Assembly: GCF_024166365.1 (NCBI RefSeq)
Contig: NC_064837.1
Span: forward strand, 79,851,553-79,915,552
Origin: Elephas maximus indicus
Taxonomy: Eukaryota > Chordata > Mammalia > Proboscidea > Elephantidae
Direction: 5' to 3'
DNA: 64,000 bases
Positions 45,191-56,989 of the stretch are shown piece after piece. Each line of letters starts with the position of its first letter. The first letter of the stretch is position 1. The notes under the pieces were generated by a model. That model did not search any database and was not told where the DNA came from. It was given only the letters and a program-made list of their open reading frames with translations. Both the position numbers and the translations under genes were made by a program.

Positions 45191-46779
45191 TACTTTTAGT
45201 TGAATCACATACAGAGACTAATGTATTGTCAGTTGAATTTACCCTTTTAAATTTATCCATCGTTTCTCCCAATTCTTTTAATATCCGTTGATGTCTAGAT
45301 CCATTATTTCACTGTAAAATGTGATGTATATTTCATCTGCAATTATTAGCTGTAGTTTTTCTATAAAAAAGGACTTTTTCTACCAACAATTTGATTATCC
45401 TAAAATACATTTCATATAGGAAAGACAGGATAAGTGCTTAATTCTTCTCCTTTTTCAATTTTCGTAATGGATTGCTGCCCTAGCTCACCTTTCCTGATGG
45501 CCAGTGAAGGCTTTATTTTGTTTTTTAGTATCAGTATGAACACATGAATTTGGTATTATTCAACCATTATCTTTTGATGCAAAAATTGCCCTATCCTTGC
45601 CAGTGGAAGCCATTTCAGGTTGATTTCTCTTGTCCAGTTTTGATAGGATATCTAGATAGATAGATGGATGTTGTTGATTTTAGTTAACTGTTTTAGAGCT
45701 GGAATCAGCATATTTTTCCTGTAAAGGAACAGATAGTAAATACTTTAGGCTTTGCTGTCTGAAAGGCAAAATTTAGGCTATCATATATAGGCGCTTGTAT
45801 AACAAGAAATGACTTCTGACCTAGCTTGCCTCTTTTACCTAGAGTGGGTTGCCCAGGGTGGTGGGCATACTCTGTGCCCGGTTACCATCATTTGGAAACT
45901 ACAGACCCAGGACCACCTGAGGACAGGCTTGGCAGGGAAAAGCCACCGTGGTCAGTTTTACTCTCTGCCCGGAGATTGCCTGATACTGATACCCTGGACA
46001 CATTTCTTTAGCTATGAAGCTATCAGTATACACAGTCCCAGAGAATCCCATGGTGTGGAATTCTAATCAGAAGGATTTCCAGTTGGCTACATACAAAGAG
46101 TCACCAACTCATCTTTGCACCCAAGGAAATCTTGTTTTCCTAGCACCTAGGTCCTTGCTGTTTCGTGGCTGAATGACTTCACTTTCAGCTGAAAACCTTA
46201 CCTTGTTGCATTTCTACCGCTTCATCCCCCTCTTGGAAGTTTTTGTATTGTATTCAGAAGGTGAAGATTTAAAAATGGTTGATAAAGGAGTTCAATTTGT
46301 GGGAGAAAAAAGGAGTATTGGGATTTCTGAAAGTGGCAAGTCATGCAGTAGAGGGGATCTTCAGTAGATCTTTTGTATTCCATTCCCGTCCTTTCTTTGT
46401 CGTTGAGCCACATGTGGATTTTAACTCTGTTCCTGCTACTTTCTTGTTTCGGGACTTTGGGAAGTAACTGAACTCTGAGCTATATCGTTTTCTCAATATC
46501 ATCGTTAAAATAACCCTTCTTACAATAGGAATTGTAAGAACATCATGTATCATGTACCTGGTTTATGTAGTTACGTTTTCAACCGATAGTCACCATTGTT
46601 ATGGTATGAGTATCGTTATCTTTTAAGAATAAAACAGAAATGTGAAAGTATGTATTTGGGGATTTATTTTTTGTTTTTACTTAAATGCTTTGTTGTAACT
46701 ATGATGATAGCTTTTTTCCCCCCTCAAGGTTGATATCATGGAATTGGTGTATACATAGGAAATTTTCATGCTGCCCAGT
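45191..46779. other. Mostly unique intronic DNA, no exon recognised
   Basis: About 1.6 kb. Open frames near 45809-46066 and 46173-46467 show no known domain, and I found no convincing acceptor-donor pair around them. Confidence 0.4.
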
Positions 46780-46892
46780 GGGATGTAAGCTTCACGAGGG
46801 CAGGCAATTTTATCTCATTTTGTATTTTCTTCCCAAAGCTAAGAAAATGCCTAGTACATACTAGGCTCTCAGTTGATATTTATTATGGAATA
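46780..46892 (+). mobile_element. L2-like LINE 3' terminus
   Basis: 'gggatgtaagcttcacgagg', 'gcaggcaattttatctcat' and 'aaaatgcctagtacatacta' match the L2 end closely in order. Confidence 0.7.
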
Positions 46893-47055
46893 AGTGCTGT
46901 AAACTGACCTGAGTTCAAGACTCTGGCCTGTAGGCAAGTTGAGTAACCCCTAAATCTGTATCTTTATCTGCAAATGGAAATAGTAATAATATGGATGTCT
47001 TGCATGTTAACAATAAAATAAGTGAGGTAGCGCCTATAAACTACCTGGTATAATG
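46893..47055 (+). mobile_element. MIR-like SINE relic
   Basis: 'cctgagttcaagactctggc', 'gcaagttgagtaacccctaa' and 'atctgcaaatggaaatagta' follow the MIR order. Confidence 0.6.
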
Positions 47056-47067
47056 ACTCCGTTTAAC

Positions 47068-47112
47068 GACTAGCAGCCAAGCTCTTAACCACTGTGTCAC
47101 CAGGGCTCCCAG
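47068..47112 (-). mobile_element. AfroSINE head fragment
   Basis: 'ctagcagccaagctcttaac' and 'cactgtgtcaccagggctcc' represent the 5' head only. Confidence 0.75.
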
Positions 47113-47122
47113 TAGGTATTAA

Positions 47123-47297
47123 ACCAAAAAAAAAAACCAAACCCATTGCTGTCAGTTGGTTCCGACTCATAGCGACCCTGTAGGGTGGAGTAGAACCGCC
47201 CCACACGGTTTCCAAGGAGCGCCTGGTGGATTCGAACTGCCGACCTTTTGGTTAGCAGCTGTAGCTCTTAACCATTGTGCCATCAGGGTTTCTTAGC
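47123..47297 (-). mobile_element. AfroSINE, short variant
   Basis: A-rich end, tail 'ggttccgactcatagcgacc', 'gattcgaactgccgaccttt' and head complement 'cttaaccattgtgccatca'. Little diverged. Confidence 0.93.
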
Positions 47298-47957
47298 AGT
47301 TAGTATTTATTTTATGTAACATCTACTTAGGATATGTGGGGTAAATAAGAACAATTTGTGCCACGAAAGCCATGAACCTAACCTTTACTCACAGACTACC
47401 AGTACTAGTGGACCATGGAGTAATAATGCCTTATTTCCTTACTAGTTAGATTTTTCTCTGTGCTCCTCTAGGTAGGCCCTTTGTGGTATCTAGCAGTGAA
47501 TGAGGATAAAGAGAGTTAAGATTCAGAAGGGACATCTTGTTAAAATAGATACTGGATAAAAACATGGGATGTTATCCAAGAGATAACAATTATTCCCTGT
47601 TCACCTGGAGCAACACAGAGGAAGTATCAGGAACAAGAGGAGGAAATGGAATCTGAGCCTCATTGTCTCCATGAACAACTGTCTCCTTTGCCATAAGACC
47701 AGAAGAACTGTATGGTGCCCGGCTACCATTACTGAATGTTTTGATCAAAGATACTAAAAAAGAATCCTGATCAAAATGGGGAAAAATGCAAAAGATAATT
47801 TCAAATTCCCATGGAATCCAGACATTCCGAAGCCATGTAGGGTGGATGAACCCCTGAAACTATTGCCCTGAGATAATCTTAAAAACTAAAAATATTTTCT
47901 AAAGTCTAATTAAAATCAAATATTAATTTGGCTAAACTAGTAAAGAATGTCTGCCTT

Positions 47958-48792
47958 CGGGTCTGGGGACCATGGTTTCAGGGGACATCTAAGTCAATTG
48001 GCATGATAAAATCTATTAAAACATTCTGCATCCCACTTTGAAGAGTGGCGTCTGGGGTCTTAAACGCTAGCAAGCAGCCATCTAAGATGCATCAATTGGT
48101 CTCAACCCACCTGGATCAAAGGAGAATGAAGAACACCAAGGACACCAGGTGATTAGGAGCCCAAGAGACAGAAAGGGCCACAAAAACCAGCGACTACATC
48201 ATCCCGAGACCAGAAGAACTAGATTGTGCCCGGCTTCAACCGATGATTGCCCCAACGGAGAACCCCTGAGGGAGCAGGAGAGCAGTGGGATGCAGACCCC
48301 AAATTCTCATAAGACCAAGACTTAATGGTCTGACGGAGAGTGGAAGGACCCCGGTGGTCATGGCCCCCAGACCTTCTCTTGGCCCAGGACAGGAACCATT
48401 CCTGAAGTCAACTCTTCAGACATGGATTGGACTGGACAACGGGTTGGAGAGGGATGCTGGTGAGGAGTGAGCTTTTTGGATCAGGTGGACACTTGAGACT
48501 AGGTTGGCATCTCCTGCCTGGAGGGGAGGTGAGAGGGTGGAGGGGGTAAGAAGCTGGCGAAAAGGACACGAAAAGAGAGAGTGGGGGGAGAGAGCAGGCT
48601 GTCTCATTAGGGGGAGAGTAATTGGTAGTGTGTAGCAAGGTGTATAGGGTCGTTATGAGTCAGAATTGACTCGATGGCACTGGTTTTTTTTTTTTTAGCA
48701 AGGTTTTATATGGGTTTTTGTGTGAGAGGCTGACGATTTGTAAACTTTCACTTAAAACACAATAAAAATTACTTTAAAAAAATTATTAAAAA
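47958..48792 (+). mobile_element. 5'-truncated L1, 3' UTR, with target-site duplication
   Basis: Starts mid-3' UTR ('gggtctggggaccatggttt') and ends 'acttaaaacacaataaaaat' plus an A-rich tail. AATGTCTGCCTT at 47946-47957 and again at 48793-48804, to within a base or two. It is very similar to the complement of 37120-37870, so it is from the same young subfamily as that L1. Confidence 0.9.
48642..48697 (+). mobile_element. Extremely 5'-truncated AfroSINE (about 55 bp)
   Basis: Only 'tatagggtcgttatgagtca', 'gaattgactcgatggcactg' and a T-run remain, flanked by 'tagcaaggt' on both sides (near 48632 and 48697). It is nested in the L1 3' UTR. Confidence 0.85.
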
Positions 48793-49030
48793 TAATGTCT
48801 GCCTTGAGCATTTTGCTTTTTTAAAGAACTATCATATGGGATCAGATTGGCAATAGCAACTGAAAAGATTAGATAGAAACCTTAGAGGGCAGTGAGTTTG
48901 TGTTCATGAGGGAGGAGCAGTTCAGAAAAGAAGGGGGAGAATGGTTGTGCAACTTGAATGTAATCAGTGTTACTGAATTGTTTATATAGAGATTGTTGAA
49001 TTGGTGTATGTCCTGTGTGTATTCTCAAAC

Positions 49031-49564
49031 ACACACCCACAAAAAAGTTACATCAAAGTAGATCAGAAGCTGCTTTTCAAAACAGACAAATATATATGCT
49101 AACATCACAGGAACTTTTAGAAATGAGCTAAATGATAAATAATGGTATCAAGTGTGCCTGTGTAGCAAAGTCAAATTTTAATATGGGTCCTAGAACCAGG
49201 GCAATCAAAACTATAGTTTAAGTTGTTCATGAAGTATGCAGTTAGGTTGAGCTGTTTCTTAGGTTGAACACCAGATAAAGAGATTGATGTTTGATTTAAA
49301 GGCCATTTCCCATCTCATGTTATTCTGGAGTATATGCTAATAGTCTTCCTTTCTGTCAGATTAGCATGTTGTTAACATGGTGGTAGAATATATTCCTCCC
49401 CCCGCCCCTTTGTTTCATACTATCATGCTTAGAGACTCTAGGGACTATACTGCTTTTGTTGCAGTGTCCAAATGTCTAGTACCTTTCTACCATTTGAGCA
49501 CAGGGCACATAGTAGCTGCTACAGTCCCCCCCCCCAGCCCCCACCCCCACACTGGTACAAACTG
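49031..49564. other. No gene recognised; C-rich run at 49527-49553
   Basis: Unassigned intronic DNA ending in a C-rich low-complexity tract. Confidence 0.4.
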
Positions 49565-49760
49565 TTAAAGAGCTCAAATGCTAATTGCTCCACTGCCAAC
49601 TGAAAGGTTAGAGGTTCAGGTCCACCCAGTGGCACCTCAGAAAAAGGTCTGGTGATGTACTTCTGAAAAATCAGCCGTTGAAAACTCTGTGGTTCACAGT
49701 TCTACTCTGATATACATGGGGTCGCCAGGAGTTGGAATTGACTCTGGCAACTGGTTTTTA
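49565..49760 (+). mobile_element. AfroSINE-related repeat, diverged
   Basis: 'ctgccaactgaaaggttaga', 'ctggtgatgtacttctgaaa' and 'cgccaggagttggaattgac' follow the long-variant order with many changes. Confidence 0.7.
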
Positions 49761-50589
49761 GCGTTGTGGAACAGGGAATGGAACTGAGATCATCTTTAGT
49801 CTTTAATAGTTCGTAAAGCATCTTATGGGTTGAGGGCAGTATTGGTCCTAGATCATGAGAAAGAAAGGTTGAGGAACTGTTCCAGATTGAAGATGATTTA
49901 ATAGAGATTATAACTAAATGCAGCATGTGACCCTGAATCAGATTCTAGACCACGAGGGGAGGGAAGAACAAAACAACAAACCTAAAAAGATATTACTGGG
50001 ACAATAATTTGAATATGAACTAGTGATTTAGATACTAGTATTAAATCAGTGTTGAATTTCATGATTCAGTAAATGTACTCTGGTTATGTATGAGAAAACC
50101 CCTTCTTTTAGTATATTTACACCCTGATATTTTACTGGATAAAAGGATTTTCTGCAGATTACTCGGTTCAGAAAAGCTGTGTGTGGGGTGTGCGTGTGTA
50201 CACGTGTGTGCGTGCACGCACACCTGCATGTATGGGTGATGAAGCCAGTGGAGCAGAATGTTTGCAATTGGTAATCTGGGTAAAGGAAACAGGAGTTCTT
50301 TGTGCTATTTGTTGTTGTCCTTCGTGCTATTCTTGCAAGTTTTCTCCAAAGTGTGAAATTGCATCAAAATGAAGAGGTAGAAAATATTTAAAAGGAAATA
50401 AAGAAAAGAAAAAAATGTGTCTAGTTTATCACTACCTTTTTAGGTCTGGCTTTTTAAATCTAACCCACACAGAGGCCGTAGCTGATCACTTAAATCTACT
50501 CCCGGTGTTTTTCTTTTATTTCGTAGCATTTATCAGAGTTTATACCATTTTTTTCCACCTGTCTGTCAAGTTTGTTGTACTGCAGTGGG
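49761..50589. other. No gene recognised; alternating GT/CA tract at 50179-50235
   Basis: Includes the 14-bp perfect palindrome GTGCGTGCACGCAC at 50208-50221 in a purine-pyrimidine alternating stretch. The rest is unassigned. Confidence 0.5.
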
Positions 50590-50975
50590 TTGTGTTTTGC
50601 TATGATGATGGAAGCTATGCCACTGGTATTTCAAATAGCAGCAGGGTTAACCCGTGGTGGACAGATTTCAGCAGACCTCCCAGACTAAAAGTAGGAAGCA
50701 AAGCCTGGTGTTCTTCCAAAAACTAGTCAGTGAAAACCCTGTATAACGCAGCAGAACATCGTCTAACTCACTTGCTTTGGACACATCATTGGGAGAGATC
50801 AGTCACTGGAAGAGGACATCATATTTGATGAAGTGAGAGGGCCAGTGAGGGCAGGGGAAACCCTCAGTGAGATGGATTGGCATAGTGGCAACAACAATGG
50901 CGATTGTAAAGATGGTGTAAGACCTGGCAGCATTTCATTCTGTTGTACGTAAGGTCACTGTGAGTCGGACTGGAC
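50590..50975 (+). mobile_element. RTE 3' region/SINE composite
   Basis: 'cacttgctttggacacatca', 'ttgggagagatcagtcactg' and 'gtgagatggattggcatagt' match the RTE C-terminal/3' end (compare 29510-29700), preceded by a SINE-like 'cagtgaaaaccctgtataac' block. Tail 'gtgagtcggactggactcac'. Confidence 0.75.
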
Positions 50976-51034
50976 TCACCTGTCTATTTATACTGTGTTC
51001 AGTCTCTTCCTGTTTAATGCGTCTCTCTCTCTTG

Positions 51035-51135
51035 AGTTTGTGAGCTCAGTAAGGGCAAAGATCATGTTTGTTTTGTTCACAGAATATCCCGTGCCTGGCA
51101 CATAATCTAAGTGTTTGTTGGATTTGGATGAGTTA
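51035..51135 (+). mobile_element. L2-like LINE 3' terminus
   Basis: 'gtgagctcagtaagggcaaa' and 'cccgtgcctggcacataatc' match the L2 end. Confidence 0.7.
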
Positions 51136-51699
51136 ATAAGTCACCTCTCTGCCACCAATATTCCTTTCATTCTAGTCACCACACTTTAGCTATTCTTTCA
51201 GAAAACAAAAGCCGGTACTTTTGAATTTGGCGTTCAGTGTCAATTCATTCATTCATTGAACAAAACTTTATTTAAAGCAATAATCTGATTCCTTATTCTT
51301 CTAGCTTTGTCTCCTACCAAGTTCTCTTAGTTCCACATACCTTTTCTGTGGTTGAACCCTGTGGCTAATCTCTTGTGCTTCTAGATTCTGGGAAAGTCAC
51401 CTCAGACCAGTCCCAGTCAAGTGCTTCTTGCCGCCTTCACTGTTAGAATGTCTAGCATAATGCCTCATATATATTAGCCTATCCGTGAATAAAGTTCAAA
51501 TTCACTAATAATCAAAGGTGACATGTAAATATGAAATGATAGAATAATACTAGCAGTCATTTAATAATGTGATACTGGCAATGATAAGGTGATTACACTG
51601 ATCGGATATATATGGCCTGAGGAGTATAAATTGATAAAAACGTTTTGGGAAGAAGCAACTTTTTAATGTAACACTTAGTTGTCTAGTTGTCTCTGATTC
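51136..51699. other. No gene recognised (intronic)
   Basis: No repeat assigned. Confidence 0.35.
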
Positions 51700-52265
51700 A
51701 TTGCAACCTTATATATAAAAGAAAGAAATGCTGCCTGGTCCTGGGCCATCTTCATGGTTGATTGTTGGTATGTTTGAGCCCATTGTTACAGCCATTGTGT
51801 CAGGCCGTCTCATGGAGGCTTTCCCTCGTTTTCACTGGCCCTCTACCAGTTGTGTTATCCTTTTCTAGCGATTGATTTACATGAGCTGAAGTCTCGCCGC
51901 TCTGGTTGTATTTCTTCTAAGTCTGATCAGTCGTTCTTCTGGCAGTCCGTGCCATATTCAGTATTCTTCATCCACACCAGAATTTGAATGCATCAGTTCT
52001 TCTGTCTCCTTTTTTCATTGTTCAGCTTTCATATGCATATGGAGTGATTGAAAAAACCAAGGCTTGGGTCAGGTCCTGCCTTAGTCATCAGAGTGACATC
52101 TCTGCTTTTTAAAACTTTAAAGAGGTCCTTTAGGAGGTCTTTTGGAGCAGATTTGTCCCGTGCAGTTAAGTACGTCATTTGATTTCTTGACTGCTGTTTC
52201 CATGGGCGTTGATTGTTGATCCAATTAGAATAAAATTGTTGAGAACTTCAATTTATTCTTCAAAC
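51700..52265 (-). mobile_element. RTE LINE 3' part, diverged
   Basis: Aligns in order to 2150-2740: 'ctgcctggtcctgggccatc', 'cagtccgtgccatattcagt', 'gcttgggtcaggtcctgcct' and 'ttgatttcttgactgctgtt'. No frame survives. Confidence 0.78.
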
Positions 52266-52544
52266 ATAACACTAGTAGTGTTAAAAATATTTGAATGTTT
52301 TGACCTGACAATTTTACTTCTAGGAATCCATCTTAAAAAAGATATGTCTGTGAGATTAAAAAATAAAAATAAAAACCTGCAAGGCAGTAAGTGAATTCAC
52401 AAATTGGAATTTTTTTTTAGGCATTAATATTAATGCTTATGAAGCATTTGTAATAATGTGGAAATGCTTATTAAGGCAAGAAAAATAATTAGGTGGGATA
52501 GACTGATAATGCAGAACAGAACCCTCAAAATTTTAGTGACTTTA

Positions 52545-52800
52545 ACATATATTTATTTTTCTCACCCTACATGCCCTGTAGGGGTTGGCAGGGAACCTTG
52601 CTCAGGGACCCAGGTGGACTAAAACTTCATCCTGTTACAGAAATAGAAGGTGATGTGGAACTTGTACAATGGCTTTTAAAGCTTTTACCTAGAAGTGTTC
52701 CATCTTACTCCCCCTCATATTTATTTGCCAGTGCCAGTCCCATGGCCATACGTAGCCTCAAAGGAGCAGGAAGTACAGTTCTACCAGGTGTTAGAACATA
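52545..52800. mobile_element. Unassigned ancient interspersed repeat
   Basis: 'gggacccaggtggact' and 'gccagtcccatggccatacg' give the impression of an old MER-type element. I cannot name the family. Confidence 0.3.
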
Positions 52801-53059
52801 GAGGAACCAGAACTATTTGGTGGTCACTATTAATGACCACATCAGTAATTTAAAGAAGAAATATGTAAAAACCAGAAGTTTGCAAACTGGTAAATTAGGC
52901 GGGGATTATTTGTGTTACTAACAAGACTAACTTTTATGGTACTTAAGTCAAGAAAACACCTTCCAAGGAAGACAGTAAACGTTTCTTGAATTAGTAGTTA
53001 CCATACATTTCACTGTTCACATGAATTGTTAAAGTAACCGTTAGACATCTTCTTGGAGT

Positions 53060-53760
53060 GTTTTTTAAAGGTCAGCTTTATTGCAGCATAATTTACTTAG
53101 AATAAAATTCACCCTTTTAAAGTATATAGTTTGAGTTTTGAAAAATGTACACAGTTGTGTGTGATCATGAGTGTAACTAAGATGTAGAACATTTCTGTCA
53201 CCCACAAAGTTCCCTCAGGTCCCCCTTGCAGCCAGTCCCATTTTTCCACCACTGATTTCTGGCAAACCACATACCTGATTTCTGCCCCTGTAGTTTTCTC
53301 TTTGGAGCCCTGGTGGTGCAGTGGTTAAATGCTCGGCTGCTAACCAAAAGGTCGGCAGTTCAAATCTACGAGCTACACTTTGGAAACTGTATGGGGTAGT
53401 TGTACTCTGTCCTTATAGGGTTGTTATGAGTTTGAATTGACTCGACAACAGTGGGGAGTTTTCTCCTGTCTAAAGGGTCATGCAAGTAGAACCAAACAGT
53501 ATGTAACTTTTTATGTCTGAATTCTTTGGCTTAGCATCTCAGCCCTTAGCATAGTGTTTTTTAAATTGATTCACCTTGTCGCATGTGTCAGTGTGTTTGG
53601 TTTTTTTTTTTCATTAATTACTAATGATATGGAACATACACTATTTGCCATCTTTGTAAAGTATCTTTAAATCCTGCCCATTTTTCTGGTTGGGCTTTTG
53701 TCTTATTTAGAGTTTTTATTTATTTTTTAAAATATATTCTGGATACAGTTTTCGGAACTT
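53060..53760 (-). mobile_element. Old L1 LINE 3' region, split by a SINE
   Basis: 'cagctttattgcagcataat', 'aagtatatagtttgagtttt' and 'cagcccttagcatagtgttt' correspond to 12995-13520. The SINE at 53303 interrupts it. Confidence 0.7.
53303..53455 (+). mobile_element. AfroSINE, short variant
   Basis: 'ggagccctggtggtgcagtg', 'ggtcggcagttcaaatctac' and 'gagtttgaattgactcgaca'. 9-bp flanks 'agttttctc' near 53292 and 53457. Confidence 0.92.
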
Positions 53761-53992
53761 TAAAATACTCTTTAGGTTGTTGTGAAAAGTTTGAGTTATT
53801 CAGTGGGCCACCTGGCAGGGGCCCCAATTGCAACTGATGTAGGAAGTTTTCAGTTACACATTGGTTGCACATTGATTGGCTACCTGAAGTTTGAATGTTC
53901 TGCTTTATATATCTTTAAAGAAAAACATTGAAAATTTTATCCTTTGGCTACTTTAACCACATAGGGCTTGAGAACACAAATCTTTTTTCTAT

Positions 53993-54395
53993 CGTTGTTG
54001 TTGTCAGGTGCCATCAAGTCGGTTCCGACTCATAGCGACCCTGTGCACAACAGAACGAAACACTGCCCGGTCCTGCGCCATCCTTACAGTTGTTGTTATG
54101 CTTGAGCCCATTGTTGCAGCCACTGTGTCAATCCACCTTGTTGAGGGTCTTCCTCTTTTCTGCTGACCCTGTACTCTGCCAAGCATGATGTCCTTCTCCG
54201 TGGACTGATCCCTCCTGACAGCATGTCCAAAGTACGTAAGACGCAGTCTCACCATCCTTGCCTCTAAGGAGCATTCTGGTTGTACTTCTTCCAAGACAGA
54301 ATTGTTTGTTTTTTTGGCAGTCCATGGTATATTCACTATTCTTCACCAACACCACAATTCAAAGGCGTCAACTCTTCGGTCTTCCTTATTCATTT
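53993..54395 (-). mobile_element. RTE LINE 3' end
   Basis: Starts 'gttgttgttgtcaggtgcca' and 'tcaagtcggttccgactcat'. The reverse strand keeps a 110-codon open frame (54004-54336) with 'RLTYFGHAVRRDQS', 'KDIMLGRVQGQQKRGRPSTR' and 'WIDTVAA', the C-terminus of the RTE protein. This is the least decayed RTE end in the window. Confidence 0.88.
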
Positions 54396-54569
54396 CTATA
54401 TATAGTCTAATATAGTCTATCAGATTTATCTGTCAGAACTTTGTAGTACAGTGGGTGGGCATATATTCAAGCAGCGAAGTTACTTTCTAGTTTTGATTAT
54501 ACTTGGAATTTTTGTTTTGGGGTGATTTTAGATATTCTGTTAGAAATTACAGAAAGAATAGGGAGAGAG

Positions 54570-55060
54570 ATAGCTGCTGTTGAGTCGATGTCAACTCATG
54601 GCCACCTTATGTGCAACAGAACGAAATGTCATTTGGTCCAGCATCATCCTCACAGTTGCCAGCATGTTTGAATCTATCGCTGTGGCCACTGCGCCAGTCC
54701 ATCTGAGTGTCTCCTTCACTGACCTTCCACTTTACCAGGTGCGATGGCATCCTCCAGCAGTTGATCCCTCATGATGTGTCCCAAGCAGGCGAGTTGGATA
54801 ATGTTCTCTTGTGACCCATGAGGTTTTTTGGACTAATTTTTGGAGGTAGATTGCCAGGCCTTCCTTCCTAGTCACCCTTAGGAAGCTCTGCTGAAACCTG
54901 TCCACCCTTGGTGACCCTGCTAGTATTTGAAATAACAGTGGCGTAGCTTTCAGCATCGTATCAACATGCAGGCCTGCATAGTGCGACAAACTGACAGATG
55001 AGTGGTGGATACTAGCTGAACGCCCCAGGTGTATAAACACGCAGGTGGCTTATGTGGACA
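54570..55060 (-). mobile_element. RTE/SINE composite repeat
   Basis: Tail-like 'gctgttgagtcgatgtcaac', 'caacagaacgaaatgtcatt' and a long distinct middle ('gatggcatcctccagcagtt', 'cagcatcgtatcaacatgca'). Related to the RTE 3' end but with a different body. Confidence 0.6.
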
Positions 55061-55099
55061 CCCTGCTGGTGGACAGAAAGAATAAAGACATGAAATTTA

Positions 55100-55245
55100 A
55101 ATCGTGGTCCTGTCACTATTCTATGACTTTGCGCAAGTTGGAGTGTGGTTCCTCATATGTAATTGGGGATTGGATTATGTAATGTTATATATAAAGTATT
55201 TATCGCAGTGCCTTGCACATAGTAAGCACAAAGTTAATATTAGAG
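55100..55245 (+). mobile_element. MIR-like SINE relic
   Basis: 'gactttgcgcaagttggagt', 'cctcatatgtaattggggat' and 'gcagtgccttgcacatagta' follow the MIR order. Confidence 0.65.
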
Positions 55246-55294
55246 ATGAATATGTGACACTAGAAGCAAAAAAATGGACGGTAACACTAATTAC

Positions 55295-55440
55295 TTTGGA
55301 TGTTCACTTTTTAAATTTAGACATAATTCACATACCATAAAATTCATCCTTTAAAAGTGTATACTTTAGTGGTTTTTAGTATGTTCGAAGTTGTGCAGCC
55401 CTCATGTGATCTCCATTTATGAAATAACACCGTTTTACAG
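55295..55440 (-). mobile_element. Old L1 3' UTR fragment
   Basis: 'agacataattcacataccat' and 'gtatactttagtggttttta' match the old L1 3' region. Confidence 0.65.
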
Positions 55441-56039
55441 TTTTTTTTAATTATAAGTCTAGCGACTGGGGCTGGGAATATGGAATATGGGGTAGGAGTA
55501 GTGGGGTAAGATCACATTTAAAGAAGGATTTAAAGATGCTTATTTATGTTTCCATGAGGGTTGACTGATCTCTGTGCTGACATGAGGTGCTATTACAGAT
55601 AGGAGTAGTGGGAGAAAAGGTATAAAGAGACTTCTTGGGAGTGTTCACATTTAATTTTATTCAGAAAGTATTTTAGAGCTATGTCACAGGAATGCATAGT
55701 CCTTGCTATTCATCAGAGGTGAGAAATATGAAAAGAAACAGCACAGCGTGTGCAGGCATAGTTAGTACAGATAATGAAGTGATTGATTATGTGTCACTGA
55801 GCCTGTGGAAGAAATTGCATGCATGAGCGGGAGGGCAGAGAAGGAGCCATCAGAGCAGGCAGGGCCGGGGGCAGGATTCTAAGCCGGAGAATTGGCCCTC
55901 TGAAGGCATGGAGACTTTAAACAGCTTGATTTGTTCAGAGTTTAAGCAGTGTGGTGTTCGGGAGTGAAAAGCCCGGAGTGGAGGAAGAATGAGAGTGGGA
56001 AGTTGTATCTGGTGGAGAGGCAGAAGCTCAATTGTGGTT
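55441..56039. other. No gene recognised (intronic)
   Basis: Unassigned. 55480-55960 has a purine-rich texture resembling an L2 complement but is not firm enough to call. Confidence 0.35.
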
Positions 56040-56220
56040 AAAGGTACGGGACAGTGGAGTTGGACTGCCTGGCTTGGAATTGTCACTTACTAACCTGACA
56101 AATTCTGTAAAATGAGAGCAATAATAGTATCTACCTTAAAGGATTCTTGTGAGCGTCAAGTGGAATAACAAAGTAATAAGAATAGTGGCATTGGATATAG
56201 TAAGTATTCATAAAATGGCA
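56040..56220 (+). mobile_element. MIR-like SINE relic
   Basis: 'gttggactgcctggcttgga', 'ctgtaaaatgagagcaataa' and 'tagtatctaccttaaaggat' match the MIR order. Confidence 0.65.
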
Positions 56221-56734
56221 ACACATCTTTAAAAATTATCATGATCACCTTGGGTTTTAAGCAGCAGAAAACCTTGATCAGCCTGGCATTTAGAGTAATC
56301 TCTTTGAAGGTAATGGGAGGATGGTGGATTAGGGCTAGAGGAGATGTGGAGCAGGTGGAGATGATGAACGTCAGCAGCAGTAGGAGTAGACATAGATGCT
56401 CAACAAAAACTTGAGCATTAGAGTTGACAGGGCAGAACTGGTGTGTACTGATGATGTATATATCTCGTGAGGATGAAAGATCTAGGAAAGTGTATGAGAG
56501 TTGGTGAATGTAGATTCCAGCAAGTAGGTTTACTAGGCAGAGAAGATAAGGAGTACCCTTTTAGAAACAACATTGAAATGCATACCAGGAAATGAATTTG
56601 GATTTGTTTGGGTAGGGTTGGGTGGATAATGCAGCTCTAGAGTCATTTGAGCTAGGCTGGAAGTCAGCTGTGGTGGTTGTCAAAGCCATGGGAGCACATG
56701 AGCTTGCCTGTACAAGAAAGTGAGGAAAAAAAAT
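56221..56734. other. No gene recognised (intronic)
   Basis: No repeat or exon supported. Confidence 0.35.
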
Positions 56735-56858
56735 CCCTTGCTGTTGAGTCGATTCCGACGCACAGCAGCCTTACAGGACAGAGTAGAACTGCCCCATAGA
56801 GTTTCCAAGGACACCTGGTGGATTCAAACTGCTGATCTTTTGCTTAGCAGCCTTAAAA
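56735..56858 (-). mobile_element. AfroSINE, head-truncated
   Basis: 'tgctgttgagtcgattccga', 'agaactgccccatagagttt' and 'gattcaaactgctgatcttt'. The head complement is degraded. Confidence 0.85.
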
Positions 56859-56989
56859 CACTACTAAAATCCAATCCGGACATTTTAGAGTTGGTAGAGG
56901 AAGGAAGAATAGCTGAGGAAGGTGTCTGAGGGTCATTTGTTGAATGCTTATTATGTGCCAAGGATCATGCAATACACAAAAAAATTCTC

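Larger units (their letters stand above)
47543..49030 (+). mobile_element. L1-type LINE 3' end, interrupted by another L1 3' end
   Basis: Pieces 47543-47957 and 48793-49030 together match 27656-28295 ('agaagaactgtatggtgccc', 'cctgagataatctt', 'gtgttactgaattgtttata'). The gap holds a sense L1 3' UTR with a 12-bp duplication AATGTCTGCCTT. Confidence 0.82.
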
